Translations under genes and position numbers: made by a program
Shown: positions 1 to 13,634 of the stretch, piece after piece
Numbering within the stretch: position 1 is the first letter of the stretch
How the letters are laid out: each line of letters starts with the position of its first letter
Source: Aristolochia californica
Taxonomy: Eukaryota > Streptophyta > Magnoliopsida > Piperales > Aristolochiaceae
DNA: 64,000 bases
Direction: 5' to 3'
Assembly: GCA_029961685.1 (NCBI GenBank)
Contig: JARWKL010000006.1
Span: 19,097,276-19,161,275 of the forward strand
The notes under the pieces: generated by a model
Told to the model about the DNA's origin: nothing
Database searches by the model: none
The model's input: the letters and a program-made list of their open reading frames with translations, nothing else

Positions 1-3000
1 AGCATTTGTGCATTTCCATTTTGGAAGTTAAATTTTTTTTTTCAGATCCAAAATTGAGTTTTCACTCTGCCATTTTTCCTCGTAAACAAAAAAAGATATA
101 AGGTCGCAACAAAATGAAAATTTTAGAGTTCATGTGCGCATACAAATTTGAAAACTATAATAAAAACAAAAATATTTCATGCACTAAAAATGAACTCCAA
201 AATCCATGATTGGGAAATTCCACTAGTACAACCCCCTAATAATAGCGTGGTGGAATTTTATAAGAAAGAGACTTCTAACTGATCCCAACAAGCTTTAAGT
301 GTGGTGGATATGCATGCCACGAGCATGTTGAGGATGCCAGTGGCCTAATGAACCCAAAATTAGGGGGAGTAGAAAAAAATTAAATTCTCAAGTGGTTGGA
401 TATTTACGTGAGCCAAACAACCGACTTTTTGCCTATCATTAAAAATCGCAGATACTTTTTGAAATTATATCTCTCAGCATTTATGCATTTCCATTTTGGA
501 TGTCAAAATTTTTTTTTTTCAGATCCAAACTTGATTTTTTACTCTCCCATTTTTCCTCGTAAACAAAAAAGATATAAGATCGCAACAAAATAAAAATTTT
601 AGAGTTCATGTATACAAAAAAATTTGAAAACTATAATAAATAGATAATTATTTCACACACTAAAAATGAACTCCAAAATCCATGATTGGAAAATTCGACT
701 AGTACAATCCCCTCAAAAAAGCTTAGTGGAATTTTATGGGAAAGAGACTTCTAACTGAACCCAACATGCTTTAAGTGTGGTGGATATGCATGCCACACGC
801 ATGTTGAGGATGCAAGTGGCCTAATGATCCAAAAATTAGGTGGAGTAGAAAAAATTAAATTCTCAAGTGGTTGGATAATTTACCAGTGCCAAACAACCCA
901 CTTTTTGCCTATCCTTAAAAATCACGGAAACTTTTTGGAATTATCTCTCTCAGCATTTGTCCATTTCCATTTTAGATGTTCAAATTTTTTTTTCAAATCC
1001 AAACTTGAATTTTCACTCTCCCATTTTTCCTCGTAAACAAAAAAGAGATCAGATAGCAACAAAATGAAAATTTTCGAGTTCATGTGCGCAAAAAAATTTG
1101 AAAACTATAATAAATAGAAAATTATTTCACACACAAAAAATGAACTCCAAAATCTATGTTTGGGAAATTCCACTAGTACAACCCCCTAATAATAGCTTGG
1201 TTGAATTTTATAGGAAAGAGACTACGAACTGATCCCAACATGCTTTAAGTGTGGGTGATATGCATGCCACAAGCATGTTGAGGATGCAAGTGGCCTTATG
1301 ATCCAAAAATTAGGGGGAGTGGAAAAAAATTAAATTCTAAAGTGGTTGGATATTTACCAGAGCCAAACAACCAAATTTTTGCCAATCCTTTAAAATCGCA
1401 GATACTTTGTGGAATTATCTCTCTCAGCATTTGTGCATTTCCATTATGGATGTTCAAATTATTTTTTCAGATCCAAACTTGAGTTTTCTATCTCCCATTT
1501 TTCCTCGTAAACAAAACAGATATAAGATCACAACAAAATAAAAATTTTAGAGTTCATTTGTGTAGAAAAAATTTAAAACTATAATAAATAGAAAATTATT
1601 TTACGCACTAAAAATGTACTTCAAAACCATGTTTGGGAAATTCCACTAGTACAACCCCCTAATAATAGCTTGGTGGAATTTTATAGGAAAGAGAATTCTA
1701 ACTGATCCAAACATGCTTTAAGTGTGGTGGATATGCATGCCACAAGCATGTTCAGGATGCAAGTGGCCTAATGATCCAAAAATTAGGGGGAGTAGAGAAT
1801 AATTAAATTCTCAAGTGGTTGGATATTTACCAGAGCCAAACAACCCACTTTTTGCCTATCCTTAAAAATCACAGATACTTTTTCGAATTATCTCTCTCGG
1901 CATTAATGCATTTCCATTTTGGATGTTCAATTTTTTTTTTTCGGATCCAAACTTGAGTTTTCACTCTCCCATTTTTCCGCATAAACAAAAAAGATATAAG
2001 ATCGCAACAAAATGAAAATTTTAGAGTTCATGTGTGCAAAAAAATTTGAAAACAACAATAAATAGAAAATTTTTTCACGCACTAAAAATGAACTCCAAAA
2101 TCCATGTTTGGAAATTCCACTAGTACAACCCCCTAATAATAGCTTGGTGGAATTTTATAGCAAAGAGACTTCCAACTGATCGCAACATGCTTTAAGTGTG
2201 GTGGATAAGCATGCCACAAGCATGTTGAGGATGCAAGTGGCCTAATGATCCAAAAATTAGGGGCAGTAGAAAAAAATTTAATTCCCAAGTGGTTGGATAA
2301 TTTACCAAAGTCAAACAACCCACTTTTTGCCTATCCTTAAAAATCACAGATACTTTTTGGAACTATCTTTCTCAGCTTTTGTGCATATCCATTTTAGATG
2401 TTCAAATTTTTTTTTTCAGATCCAAACTTGAGTTTTCACTCTCCCATTTTTCCTCGTAAACAAAAAAGATATAAGATCGCAACAAAATCAAAATTTTAGA
2501 GTTCATGTGTGCAAAAAAATTTGAAAACTATAATAAATAGAAAATTAGTTCACACACACAAAATGGACTCCAAAATCCATGTTTTGTAAATTCCACTAGT
2601 ACAACCCCCTAATAATAGCTTGGTGGAATTTTATAGGAAAGAGACTTCGAACTGATCCCAACATGCTTTATGTGTGGTGGATATGCATGCCACAAGCATG
2701 TTGATGATGCAAGTGGCCTAATGATCCAAAAATTAGGAGAAGTAAAAAAAAAAAAAATTCTAAAGTGGTTGGATATTTACCAGAGCCAAACAACCCACTT
2801 TTTGTCATTCGTTAAAAATCGCAGATACTTTTTTGAATTATCTCTCTCAGCATATGTGCAACCATTTTGGATGTTCAATTTTTTTTTTTCATATCCAAAC
2901 TTGACTTTTCACTCTCCCATTTTTCCTCGTAAACAAGAAAGATATAAGAAGGCAACAAAATGAAAATTTAGAGTTCATGTGTGCAAAAAAATTTGAAAAC

Positions 3001-6000
3001 TATAATAAATAGAAAATTATTTCACAAAGTAAAAATGAACTCCAAAATCTGTGTTTGTGAAACTCCACTAGTACCACCCCCTAATAATAGCTTGGTGGAA
3101 TTTTATAAGAAAGAGACTTCTAACTGATCCCAACATGCTTTAAGTGTGGGGGATATGCATGCCACAAGCATGTTGAGGGTACAAGTGGCCTAATGATCCA
3201 AAAATTAGGGGGAGTAGAAAAAAATAAAATTCTCAATTGGTTAGATATTCACCAGAACCAAAAAACCCATTTTTGCCTATCCTTAAAAATCGCAGATACT
3301 TTTTTGAATTAACTCTCTCAGCATTTGTGCATTTCCATTTTGGATATTCAAATTTTTTTTTTCAGATCCAAACTTGAGTTTTCACTCTCCAATTTTTCCT
3401 TGTAAACAAAAAAGATATAAGATCGCAAAAAAATGAAAATTAAAGAGTTCATGTTTGCAAACAAATTTGAAAACTATAATAAATAAAAAATTATTTCACG
3501 CACTAAAAATGAACTCAAAAATCCAAGTTTTGGAAATTCCACTAGTACAACCCCGTAATAATAGCTTGGTGGAATTTTATAGGAGAGAGACTTCTAACTG
3601 ATCCCAACATGCTTTAAGTGTGTTGGATATTCATGCCACAAGCATGTTGAGGATGCGAATGGCCTAATGATCCGAAAATTAAATTCTGAAGTGCTTGGAT
3701 ATTTACCAGAGCCAAACAACCCACTTTTTGCCTATCCTTAAAAATCACAGATACCTCATGGAATTATCTCTCTCTGCATTTGTGCATTTCCATTTTGGAT
3801 GTTCAAATTTTTTTTTTAGATCCAAACTTGTGTTTTCACGCTTCCATTTTTCCTTGTAAACAAAAAAGATATAAGATCCCTACAAAATGAAAATTTTAGA
3901 GTTCATGTGTGCAAAAAAATTTGAAAACTATTATAAATAGAAAATTATTTCACGCACTAAAAAAAACTAAAAAATCCATGTTTGGGAAATTCCACTAGTA
4001 CAACCCCCTAATAATAGCTTGGTGGAATTTTATAGGAAAGATACTTCTAACTGATCCCAACATGCTTTAAGTATGGTGGATATGCATGCCACAAGCATGT
4101 TGAGGATACAAGTGGCCTAATAATCCAAAAATTAGGGGAGTTAAAAAAAAAAATTCTAAATTTATTTGATATTTACTAGAGCCAAACAACCCACTTTTGT
4201 CTTTGCTTAAAAATCGCAGATACTTTTTGGAATTATCTCTATCAACATTTGTGCATTTCCATTTTGGATGTTCAAATTTTTTTTTTTAGATGCTAACTTG
4301 ATTTTTCACTGTCCCATTTTTCCTCGTAAACAAAAAAGATATAAGATCGCAACAAAATGAAAATTTTAGAGTTCATGTGTGCAAAAAAATTCGAAAACAA
4401 TAATAAATCGAAAATTATTTCACGCACTTAAAATGAACTCAAAAATCCATGTTTGGGAAATTCCACTAGTACAACCCCCTAATAATAGCTTGGTAGAATT
4501 TTATAGGAAAGAGACTTCTAACTGATCCCAACAAGCTTTAAGTGTGGTGGATATACATGCCACAAGCATGTTGAGGATGCAAGTGGCCTAATGATCCCAA
4601 AATTAGGGGGAGTAGAAAAAAATTAAATTCTCAAGTGGTAGGATATTCACCCTAGCCAAACAACCAACTTTTTGCCAATCCTTAAAAATCGCAGATACTT
4701 TTTGGAATTATCTCACTCAGCATTTGTGCATTTCCATTTTGGATGTTTAATTTTTTTTTTCAGATCCAAACCTGAGTTTTCTCTCTCCCATTTTTCCTCG
4801 TAAACAAAAACGATATAAGATCGCAACAAAATGAAAATTTTAGAGTTCGTGTGTGCAAAAAATTTTGGAAACTATAATAAATAGAAAATTATTTCACACC
4901 CTAAAAATGAACTCCAAAATCCATGTTTGGGAAATTCTAGTAGTACAACCCCCTAATAATAGCTTGGTGGAATTTTATAAGAAAGTGAATTCTAACTGAT
5001 CCTATTATGCTTTAAGTGTGGTGAATATGCATGCCACAAGCATGTTGAGGATGTAAGGGGCCTAATGATCCAAAAATTAGGGGGAGTACAAAAGAATTAA
5101 ATTCTCAAGTGGTTGGATATTTACCAGAGTCAAACAACCCACTTTTTGCCTACCCTTAAAAATCACAGATATTTTTTGGAATTATCACTCTCAGCATTTG
5201 TCCATTTCCATTTTGGATGTTCAAAACTTTTTTTTTCAGATCCAAACTTGAGTTTTCACTCTCCCATTTTTCCTCGTAAACAAAAATGATAAGATCGCAA
5301 CAAAATGAAAATTTTAGAGTTCATGTGTGAAAAAAAATTTGAAAACTACAATAAATAGAAAATTATTTCACGCACTAAAAATGAACTCCAAAATCCATGT
5401 TTGGGAAAATCCATGTTTGGGAAATTCCACTTGTACAACCCCCTTATAATAGCTTGGTGGAATTTTATAGGAAAGGGACTTCTGATTCCAACATGCTTTA
5501 AGTGTGGTGGATCTGCAGGCCACAAGCATGTTGATGATCCAAGTGGCCTAATGATCCAAAAATTTGGGGGAGTAGAAAAAATTTAAATTCTCAAGTGGTT
5601 GGATATTTACCAGAGCCAAACAAACCAGTTTTTTCCTATCCTTAAAAATCACAGATACTTTTTGGAATTATCTCTCTCTGCATTTGTGCATTTCCATTTT
5701 GGATGCTCAAATTTTTTTTTTCAGATCAAAACTTGAGTTTTCACTCTTCCATTTTTCCTCGTAAAAAAAAGATATAAGATCGCAACAAAATGAAAATTTT
5801 AGAGTTCATGTGTGCAAAAAAATTTGAAAACTATTATAAATAGAAAATTATTTCACGCACTAAAAATGAACTCCATAATCCATGTTTGGGAAACTCCACT
5901 AGTACAACCCCCTAATAATAGCTTGGTGGAATTTTAGAGGAAAGAGACTTCTATCTGATCCCAACTAGCTTTAAGAGTGGTGGATATGCATGCCACAAGG

Positions 6001-7664
6001 ATGTTCAGGATGCAGGTGGCCTAATGATGAAAAAATTAGGGGGAGTAGAAAAAAATTAAATTCTAATGTGGTTGGATATTTACCAGTGCCAAATAACCCA
6101 CTTTTTGCCAATCCTTAAAAATCGTAGATGCTTTTTGGAATTATCTCTCTCTGCATTTGTGCATATCCAATTTGGATGTTCAAATTTTTTATTTTAGATC
6201 CAAACTTGAGTTTTCACTCTCCCATTTTTCCTCGTAAACAAAAAAGATATAAGATCGCAACAAAAAGAAAATTTCAGAGTTCATGTGTGCAAAAAAATTT
6301 GAAAAGTATAATAAATAGAAAATTATTTCACGCACTAAATATGAACTCCAAAATCCATGTTTGGAAAATTCCACTAGTACAACCCCCTAATAATAGCTAG
6401 GTGGAATTTTATAGGAAAGAGACTTCTAGCTGATCCCAACATGCTTTAAGTGTGGTGGATATGCATGGCATAAGCATGTTGAGGACGCAAGTGGCCTAAG
6501 GATCCAAAAATTAGGGGGAGAAGAAAAAAATTAAATTCTCAAGTGGTTGGATATTTACCAAAGCCAAACGACCCACTTTTTGCCTATCCTTAAAAATCAC
6601 AGATACTTTTCTGAATTAGCTCTCTCAGCATTTCTGCACTTCCATTTTGGATGTTCAATTTTTTTTTTTCAGATCCAAAGTTTAATTTCACTCTCCCATT
6701 TTTCCTCGTAAACAAAAAAGATATTAGATCGCAACAAAAAAAAATTAAGAGTTCATGTGTGGAAAAAAATTTGAAAACTTTAATAAAAACAAAATTATTT
6801 CACGCACTAATAATGAACTCAAAAATCCATGTTTGGGAAATTCCACTAGTACAACCCCTTAATAATAGCTTGGTGAAATTTTATAGGAAAGAGACTTCTA
6901 ACTGATCCCAACATGCTTTAAGTGTGGTGGATATGCACGCCACAAGCATGTTGAGGATGCAAGTGTCCTAATGAACCAAAAATTAGGGGGAGTAGAAAAA
7001 AATTAAATTCTCAAGTGGTTCGATATTCACCAGAGCCAAACAAGCCACTTTTTGCCGATCCTTAAAAATCGCAGATACTTTTTGGAATTGTCTCTCTCAG
7101 CATTTGTGCATTTCCATTTTGGATGTTCAAATTTTTTTTTTTTTTCAGATCCAAAGTTGAGTTTTCACTATCTCATTTTTCCTCGTAAACAAAAACGATA
7201 TAAGAGCGCAAAAAAATGAAAATTTTAGAGTTCGTGTGTGCAAAAAAAATTATTTCACACCCTAAAAATGAACTCCAAAATCCATGTTTGGGAAATTCCA
7301 CTAGTACAACCCCCTAATAATAGCTTGGTGGAATTTTATAGGAAAGAGACTTCTAACTGATCCCAACATTCTTTAAGTGTGGTGGATATGCATGCCACAA
7401 GCATGTTGAGGACGCAAGTGGCCTAATGATCCAAAAATTAGGGGGAGTAGAAAAAAATTAAATTCTCAAGTGGTTGGATATTTACTAGAGCCAAACAACC
7501 CACTTTTTCCCTATCCTTAAAAATCACAGAAACTTTTTGGAATTATCTCTCTCAGCATTTGTGCATTTCCATTTTAGATGTTCAAATTTTTTTTTTGAGA
7601 TCCAAACTTGAGTTTTCACTCTCCCATTTTTCCTCGTAAACAAAAAAGATATAAGATCACAACA

Positions 7665-8646
7665 AAATGAAAATTTTAGATTTCATGTGCGCATACAAAG
7701 TTGAAAACTATAATAAATAGAAAAATATTTCACGCACTAAAAATAAACTCCAAAATCTATGTTTGGGAAATTCCACTAGTACAATCCCCTAATAATAGCT
7801 TGGTGGAATTTTATAGGAAAGAGACTTCTAACTGATCCCAACAAGCTTTAAGTGTGGTGGATATGCATGCCACAAGCATGTTGAGGATGCAAGTGGCCTT
7901 ATGAACCCAAAATTACAGGGAGTAGAAAAAAATTAAATTCTCAAGTGGTTGGATATTTACCTGAGCCAAACAACCCACTTTTTGCCTATCAATTAAAATT
8001 GCAGATACTTTTTGAAATTATCTCTCTCAGCACTTGTGCATTTCCATATTGGATGTCAAAATTTCTTTTTTTTAAATCCGAACTTGAGTTTTTTCTCTCC
8101 CATTTTTCCTCATAAACAAAATAGATATAAGATCGCAACAAAATGAAAATTTTAGAGTTCATGTGTACAAAAAAATTTTAAAACTATAATAAATAGATAA
8201 TTATTTCACACACTAAAAATGAACTCCAAAATCCATGTTTAGGAAATTCGACTAGTACAACCCCCTCATAATAGCTTGGTGGAATTTTATAGGAAAGAGA
8301 GTTCAAACTGATCCCAACATGCTTTAAGTGTGGTGGATAAGCATGCCACAAGCATGTTGTGGATGCAAGTGGCATAATGATACAAAAATTAGAGGGAGTA
8401 GAAAATAATAAAATTCTCAAGTGGTTGGATAATTTACCAGAGCCAAACAACCCACTTTTTGCCAATCCTTAAAAATCGCAGATACTTTTTGGAATTATCT
8501 CTCTCTGCATTTGTGCATATCAATTTTGAATGTTCAATTTTTTTTTTTTTCAGATCCAAACTTGAGTTTTCACACTCTCATTTTTCCTCGTAAACGAAAA
8601 AGACATAAGATCGCAGCAAAATGAAAATTTTAGAGTTCATGTGTGC
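7665..8646 (+). repeat. Satellite two-monomer block, copy 1 (partner 9951-10929)
   Basis: This block shares private variants with 9951-10929 at an offset of about 2286 bp. Examples are TTTCATGTGCGCATACAAAG (7681 and 9967), GACTAGTACAACCCCCTCAT, GTTGTGGATGCAAGTGGCAT and CAATTTTGAATGTTCAATT. It ends at a deletion scar at about 8646 where roughly 86 bp of a monomer is missing. Confidence 0.8.
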
Positions 8647-9218
8647 AACCCCCTAATAATAGCTTGGTCGAATTTTAAAGGAAAGACTCTTCTAACTGAT
8701 CGCAACATGCTTTATGTGTGGTGGATAGGCATGCCACAAGCATGTTGAGCATGCAAGTGGCCTAATGATCCAAAAATTAGGGGGAGTAGAAAAAAATTAA
8801 ATTCTCAAGTGGTTGGATAATTTACCAGAGCCAAACAACCCACTTTTTGCCTATCCTTAAAAATCACAGATACTTTTTGAAATTATCTCTCTCAGCATTT
8901 GTGCATTTCCATTTTAGATGTTCAAATTTTTTTTTTAGATCCAAACTTGAGTTTTCAGTCTCCCATTTTTCCTCGTAAACAAAAAAGATATAAGATCGCA
9001 ACAAAATGAAAATTTAGAGTTCATGTGTGCAAAAAAATTTGAAAACTATAATAAAAAGAAAAATATTTCACACACAAAAAATGAACTCCAAAATCCATGT
9101 TTGGGAAATTTCTCTAGTACAACCCCTTAATAATAGCTTGGTGGAATTTTATAGGAAAGAGACCTCGAACTGATCCCAACATGCTTTAAGTGTTGTGGAT
9201 ATGCATCCTACATGGATG

Positions 9219-10560
9219 TTGAGGATGCAAATGGCCTAATGATCCAAAAATTAGGAGGAGTAGAAAAAAATTAAATTCTAAAGTGGTTGGATATTTACTA
9301 GAGCCAAACAACCCACTTTTTGTCTTTCCTTAAAAATCGCAGATACTTTTTTGAATTATCTCTCTCAGCATTTGTGCATTTTTATTTTGGATGTTCAAAA
9401 ATTTTTTTTCATATCCAAACTTGAGTTTTCACTATCCCATTTTTCCTCGTAAACAAAAAAGATATAAGAAGGCAACAGATGAAAATTTTAGAGTTCATGT
9501 GTGCAAAAAAATTTGAAAACTATAATAAATAGAAAATTATTTCACAAACTAAAAATGAACTCCAAAATCCGTGTTTGTGAAATTCCACTAGTACAACCCC
9601 CTAATAATAGCTTGGTGGAATTTTATAGGGAAGAGACTTCTAACTGATCCCAACATGCATTAAGGGTGGTGGATATGCATGCCACAAGAATGTTGAGGAT
9701 GCAAGTGGCCTAATGATCCAAAAATTAGGGGGAGTAGAAAAAAATAAAATTCTCAATTGGTGAGATATTCACCAAAGCCAAAAAACCCAATTTTGCCTAT
9801 CCTTAAAAATCGCAGATACTTTTTGGAATTATCACTCTCAGCATTTGTGCATTTCCATTTTGGATGTTAAAATATTTTTTTCAGATCCAAAATTGAGTTT
9901 TCACTCTCCCATTTTTCCTCATAAACAAAAAAAGATATATAATCGCAACAAAATGAAAATTTTAGATTTCATGTGCGCATACAAAGTTGAAAACTATAAT
10001 AAATAGAAAAATATTTCACGCACTAAAAATAAACTCCAAAATCCATGTTTGGGAAATTCCACAAGTACAATCCCCTTATAATAGCTTGGTGGAATTTTAT
10101 AGGAAAGAGACTTCTAACTGATCCCAACAAGCTTTTAAGTGTGGTGGATATGCATGCCACAAGCATGTTGAGGATGCAAGTGGCCTTATGAACCCAAAAT
10201 TACAGGGAGTAGAAAAAAATTAAATTCTCAAGTGGTTGGATATTTACCTGAGCCAAACAACCCACTTTTTGCCTATCATTAAAAATTGCAGATACTTTTA
10301 GAAATTATCTCTCTCAGCACTTGTGCATTTCCATTTTGGATGTCAAAATTTTTTTTTTTCAGATCCGATCTTGAGTTTTTACTCTCCCATTTTTCCTCGT
10401 AAACAAAAAAGATATAAGATCGCAACAAAATGAAAATTTTAGAGTTCATGTGTACAAAAAAATTTTAAAACTATAATAAATAGATAATTATTTCACACAC
10501 TAAAAATGAACTCCAAAATCCATGTTTGGGAAATTCGACTAGTACAACCCCCTCATAATA
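9219..10560 (+). repeat. Higher-order satellite block T-U-V-W, left member
   Basis: Four successive distinguishable monomer types occur here. T has GAAGGCAACA and TTTTTTGAATTATC. U has AAAAAACCCAATTTTGCC and GATATATAATCGC. V has GTGCGCATACAAA and CCCAACAAGC. W has GATGTCAAAATTT and AATTCGACTAGTAC. The same order is found immediately right of the EPRV at 27121-28470. Parts of the series also occur at 1-700, at about 2640-3330 and at about 7665-8240. Confidence 0.65.
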
Positions 10561-10929
10561 GCTTGGTGGAATTTTATAGGAAAGAGAGTTCAAACTGATC
10601 CCAACATGCTTTAAGTGTGGTGGATAAGCATGCCACAAGCATGTTGTGGATGCAAGTGGCATAATGATACAAAAATTAGAGGGAGTAGAAAATAATAAAA
10701 TTCTCAAGTGGTTGGATAATTTACCAGAGCCAAACAACCCACTTTTTGCCTATCCTTAAAAATCGCAGATACTTTTTGGAATTATCTCTCTCTGCATTTG
10801 TGCATATCAATTTTGAATGTTCAATTTTTTTTTCAGATCCAAACTTGTGTTTTGACACTCTCGTTTTTCCTCGTAAACAAAAAAGATATAAGATCGTAGC
10901 AAAATGAAAATTTTAGAGTTCATGTGTGC
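9951..10929 (+). repeat. Satellite two-monomer block, copy 2 (partner 7665-8646)
   Basis: This is the second member of the left-array segmental duplication and carries the same private variants. The monomer that is truncated at 8646 in the partner continues through here. The deletion in copy 1 is therefore either younger than the duplication or was absent from the source. Confidence 0.8.
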
Positions 10930-13433
10930 AAAAAAATTTGAAAAGTATAATAAATAGAAAATTATTTCACGCACAAAAAATGAACTCCAAAATGCATGTT
11001 TGGGAAATTCCACTAGTAATCCCCTTAATTCCCTAATAATAGCTTGGTGGAATTTTATAGGAAAGAGACTTCTAGCTGATCCCAACATGCTTTAAGTGTG
11101 GTGGATATGCATGCGACAAGCATGTTGAGGATGCAAGTGGCCTAATGATTCAAAAATGAAGGGGAGTAGAAAAAAATTAAATTCTCAAGCGGTTGGATAT
11201 TCACCAGAGCCAAACAACCCACTTTTTGCCTACCCTTAAAAATCGCAGATACTTTTTGGAATTGTCTCCCTCAGCATTTCTGCATTTCCATTTTGGATGT
11301 TCAAATTTTTTTTTTCAGATCTAAACTTGAGTTTTTACTCTCCCATTTTTCCTCGTAAACAAAAAAGATATAAGATCGCAACAAAAAGAAAATTTTAGAG
11401 TTCGTGTGTGCAAAAAATTTTGAAAACTATAATAAATAGAAAATTATTTCACACTAAAAATGAACTCCAAAATCCATGTTTGGGAAATTCTAGTAGTACA
11501 ACCCCCTAATAATAGCTTGGCGGAATTTTATAGGAAAGAAACTTCTAACTAATCCCAACATGCTTTAAGTGTGGTGGATATGCATGGCACAAGCATGTTG
11601 AGGATGCAAGCGGCCTAATGATCCAAAAATAAGGGGGAGTAGAAAAAAATTAAATTCTCAAGTGGTTGGATTTTTACCAGAGCCAAACAACCCACTTTTT
11701 GCCTATCCTTAAAAATCACAGATACTTTTTGGAATTATCTCTCTCAGCATTTGTGCATTTCCATGTTGGATGTTCAATTTATTTTTTTCGGATCCAAACT
11801 TGAGTTCTCACTCTCCCATTTTTCCTCGTAAACAAAAAAGATATAAGATCGCAACAAAATGAAAATTTTAGAGTTCATGTGTGCCAAAAAAATTTAAAAC
11901 TATAATAAATAGAAAATTATTTCACGCACTAAAATGAACTCCAAAATCCATGTTTGGGAAATTCCACTAGTACAACCCCCTATAAATAGCGTGGTGGAAT
12001 TTTATAGGAAAGAGACTTCTAACTGAACCGAACATGCTTTATGTGTGGTGGATATGCATGCCACACGCATGTTGAGGATACAAGTGGCCTAATGATCCAA
12101 AATTTAGGGGGAGTAGAAAAAATTAAATTCTCAAGTGGTTGGATAATTTACCAGAGCCACACAACCCACTTTTGGCCTATCCTTAAAAATCACAGATACT
12201 TTTTGGAATTATCTCTCTCAGCATTTGTGCATTTCCATTTTAGATGTTCAAATTTTTTTTTTCAAATCCCAACTTGAGTTTTCACTCTCCCATTTTTCCT
12301 CGTAAACAAAAAAAATTTAAGATCGCAACAAATTAAAAATTTTAGCATTCATGTGTACAAAAAAATTTGAAAACTATTATAAATAGAAAATTATTTCAAA
12401 CACAAAAACTGAACTCCAAAATCCATGTTTGGGAAAATCCACTAGTACACCCCCTAATAATAGCTTGGTGGAATTTTATAGGAAAGAGACTTCGAACTGA
12501 TCCCATAATGCTTTAAGTGTGGTGGATATGCATGCCACAAGCATGTAGAGGATGTAAATGGCCTAATGATCCAAAAATTAGGGGGAGTAGAAAAAAATTA
12601 AATTCTAAAGTGGTTGGATATTTACTAGAGCATAACAACCCACTTTTTCTCTTTCCTTAAAAATCGCAGATACTTTCTTGAATTATCTCTCTCAGAATTT
12701 GTGCATTTCCATTTTGGAAGTTCAAATTTTTTTTTTTCATATCCAAACTTGAGTTTTCACTCTCCCATTTTTCCTCCTATACAAAAAAGATATAAGAAGG
12801 CTTCAAAATCAAAATTTTAGAGTTCATGTGTGCAAAAAAATTTGAAAACTATAATAAATACAAAATTATTTCACAAACTAAAAATGAACTCCAAAATCCA
12901 TGTTTGTGAAATTCCACTAGTACAACCCCCTAATAATAGCTTGGTGGAATTTTAGGGGAAAGAGACTTCTAACTGATCCCAACATGCTTTAAGTGTGGTG
13001 GATATGCATGCCATAAGCATGTTGAGGATGCAAGTGGCCTAATGATCCAAAAATTAGGGGGAGTAGAAAAAAATTAAATTCTCAAGTGGTTCGATAGTGA
13101 CCAGAGCCAAACAACCCACTTTTTGCCTATCCTTAAAAATCGCAGATACTTTTTGGAATTGTCTCTCTCAGCATTAGTGCATTTCCATTTTGGATGTCCA
13201 AAGTTTTTTTTTTTTTTTTCAGATCCAAAGTTGAGTTTTCACTCTCCCATTTGTCCTCGTAAACAGAAAAGATATAAGATCGCAACAAAATGAAAATATT
13301 AGAGTTCATGTGTGCAAAAAAATTTTGAAAACTATAATAAATAGAAAACTATTTCACACCCTAAAAATGAACTCCAAAATCCATGTTTGGGAAATTCCAC
13401 AAGTACAGCCCCCTAATAATAGCTTGGTGAAAT

Positions 13434-13634
13434 GTCTTTTCTGCTTGTGACATCATGTTGATGACGTGCAGGAATCTTTTTTCGCCATCTTTGTTGACTT
13501 GGCGTAGCCATCATTGATGACTTTGTTAGCCATCATTGCGGACTTTTGAGCCGCTTTTGCTGACTTTGTTTTCGGCGTGGGCCTAGTCTGCTGACTTGGC
13601 TGCTGACTAGTCGGTTGACGTGGCTGTTGACTGC
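13434..13634 (-). other. EPRV copy A, remnant of the viral intergenic region
   Basis: Read on the minus strand, this follows the last copy A ORF and matches copy B at about 25385-25560. It has no credible ORF. It contains TGACG and ATGATGTCAC elements and ends in GACATTTC, where viral and satellite sequence join with a few bases of possible microhomology. The TATA-bearing part seen in copy B (25560-25870) is missing from copy A altogether, so copy A has no recognisable promoter of its own. Confidence 0.6.

Larger units (their letters stand above)
1..13433 (+). repeat. Left satellite array, ~474-bp monomer, about 28 copies
   Basis: Head-to-tail monomers are visible throughout. The landmark TTGAGGATG recurs at 328, 803, 1278, 1751, 2225, 2701, 3173, 3647 and onward, with steps of 472-476 bp. 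Each monomer carries a conserved block (CCCCCTAATAATAGCTTGG ... GGTGGATATGCATGCCAC ... TTAGGGGGAGTAG) and a T-tract of about 8-18 T followed by CAGATCCAAAC. This array favours a seven-A run in AGTAGAAAAAAATTAAA and CGCAGATAC. Short or long monomers occur where deletions or duplications fell, for example near 3680, 5400, 7250 and 8646. Small ORFs in the monomers are judged spurious. No gene was seen in this stretch. Confidence 0.97.

Noticed and set aside
1..13433. Dozens of 60-115-codon ORFs in the satellite, on both strands, with recurring peptides such as MIQKLGGVEKIKFSSGWIF
   Set aside because: They recur once per monomer, overlap in several frames, break at every indel and lack promoters or codon-like constraint. 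They follow from repeating one non-coding sequence.
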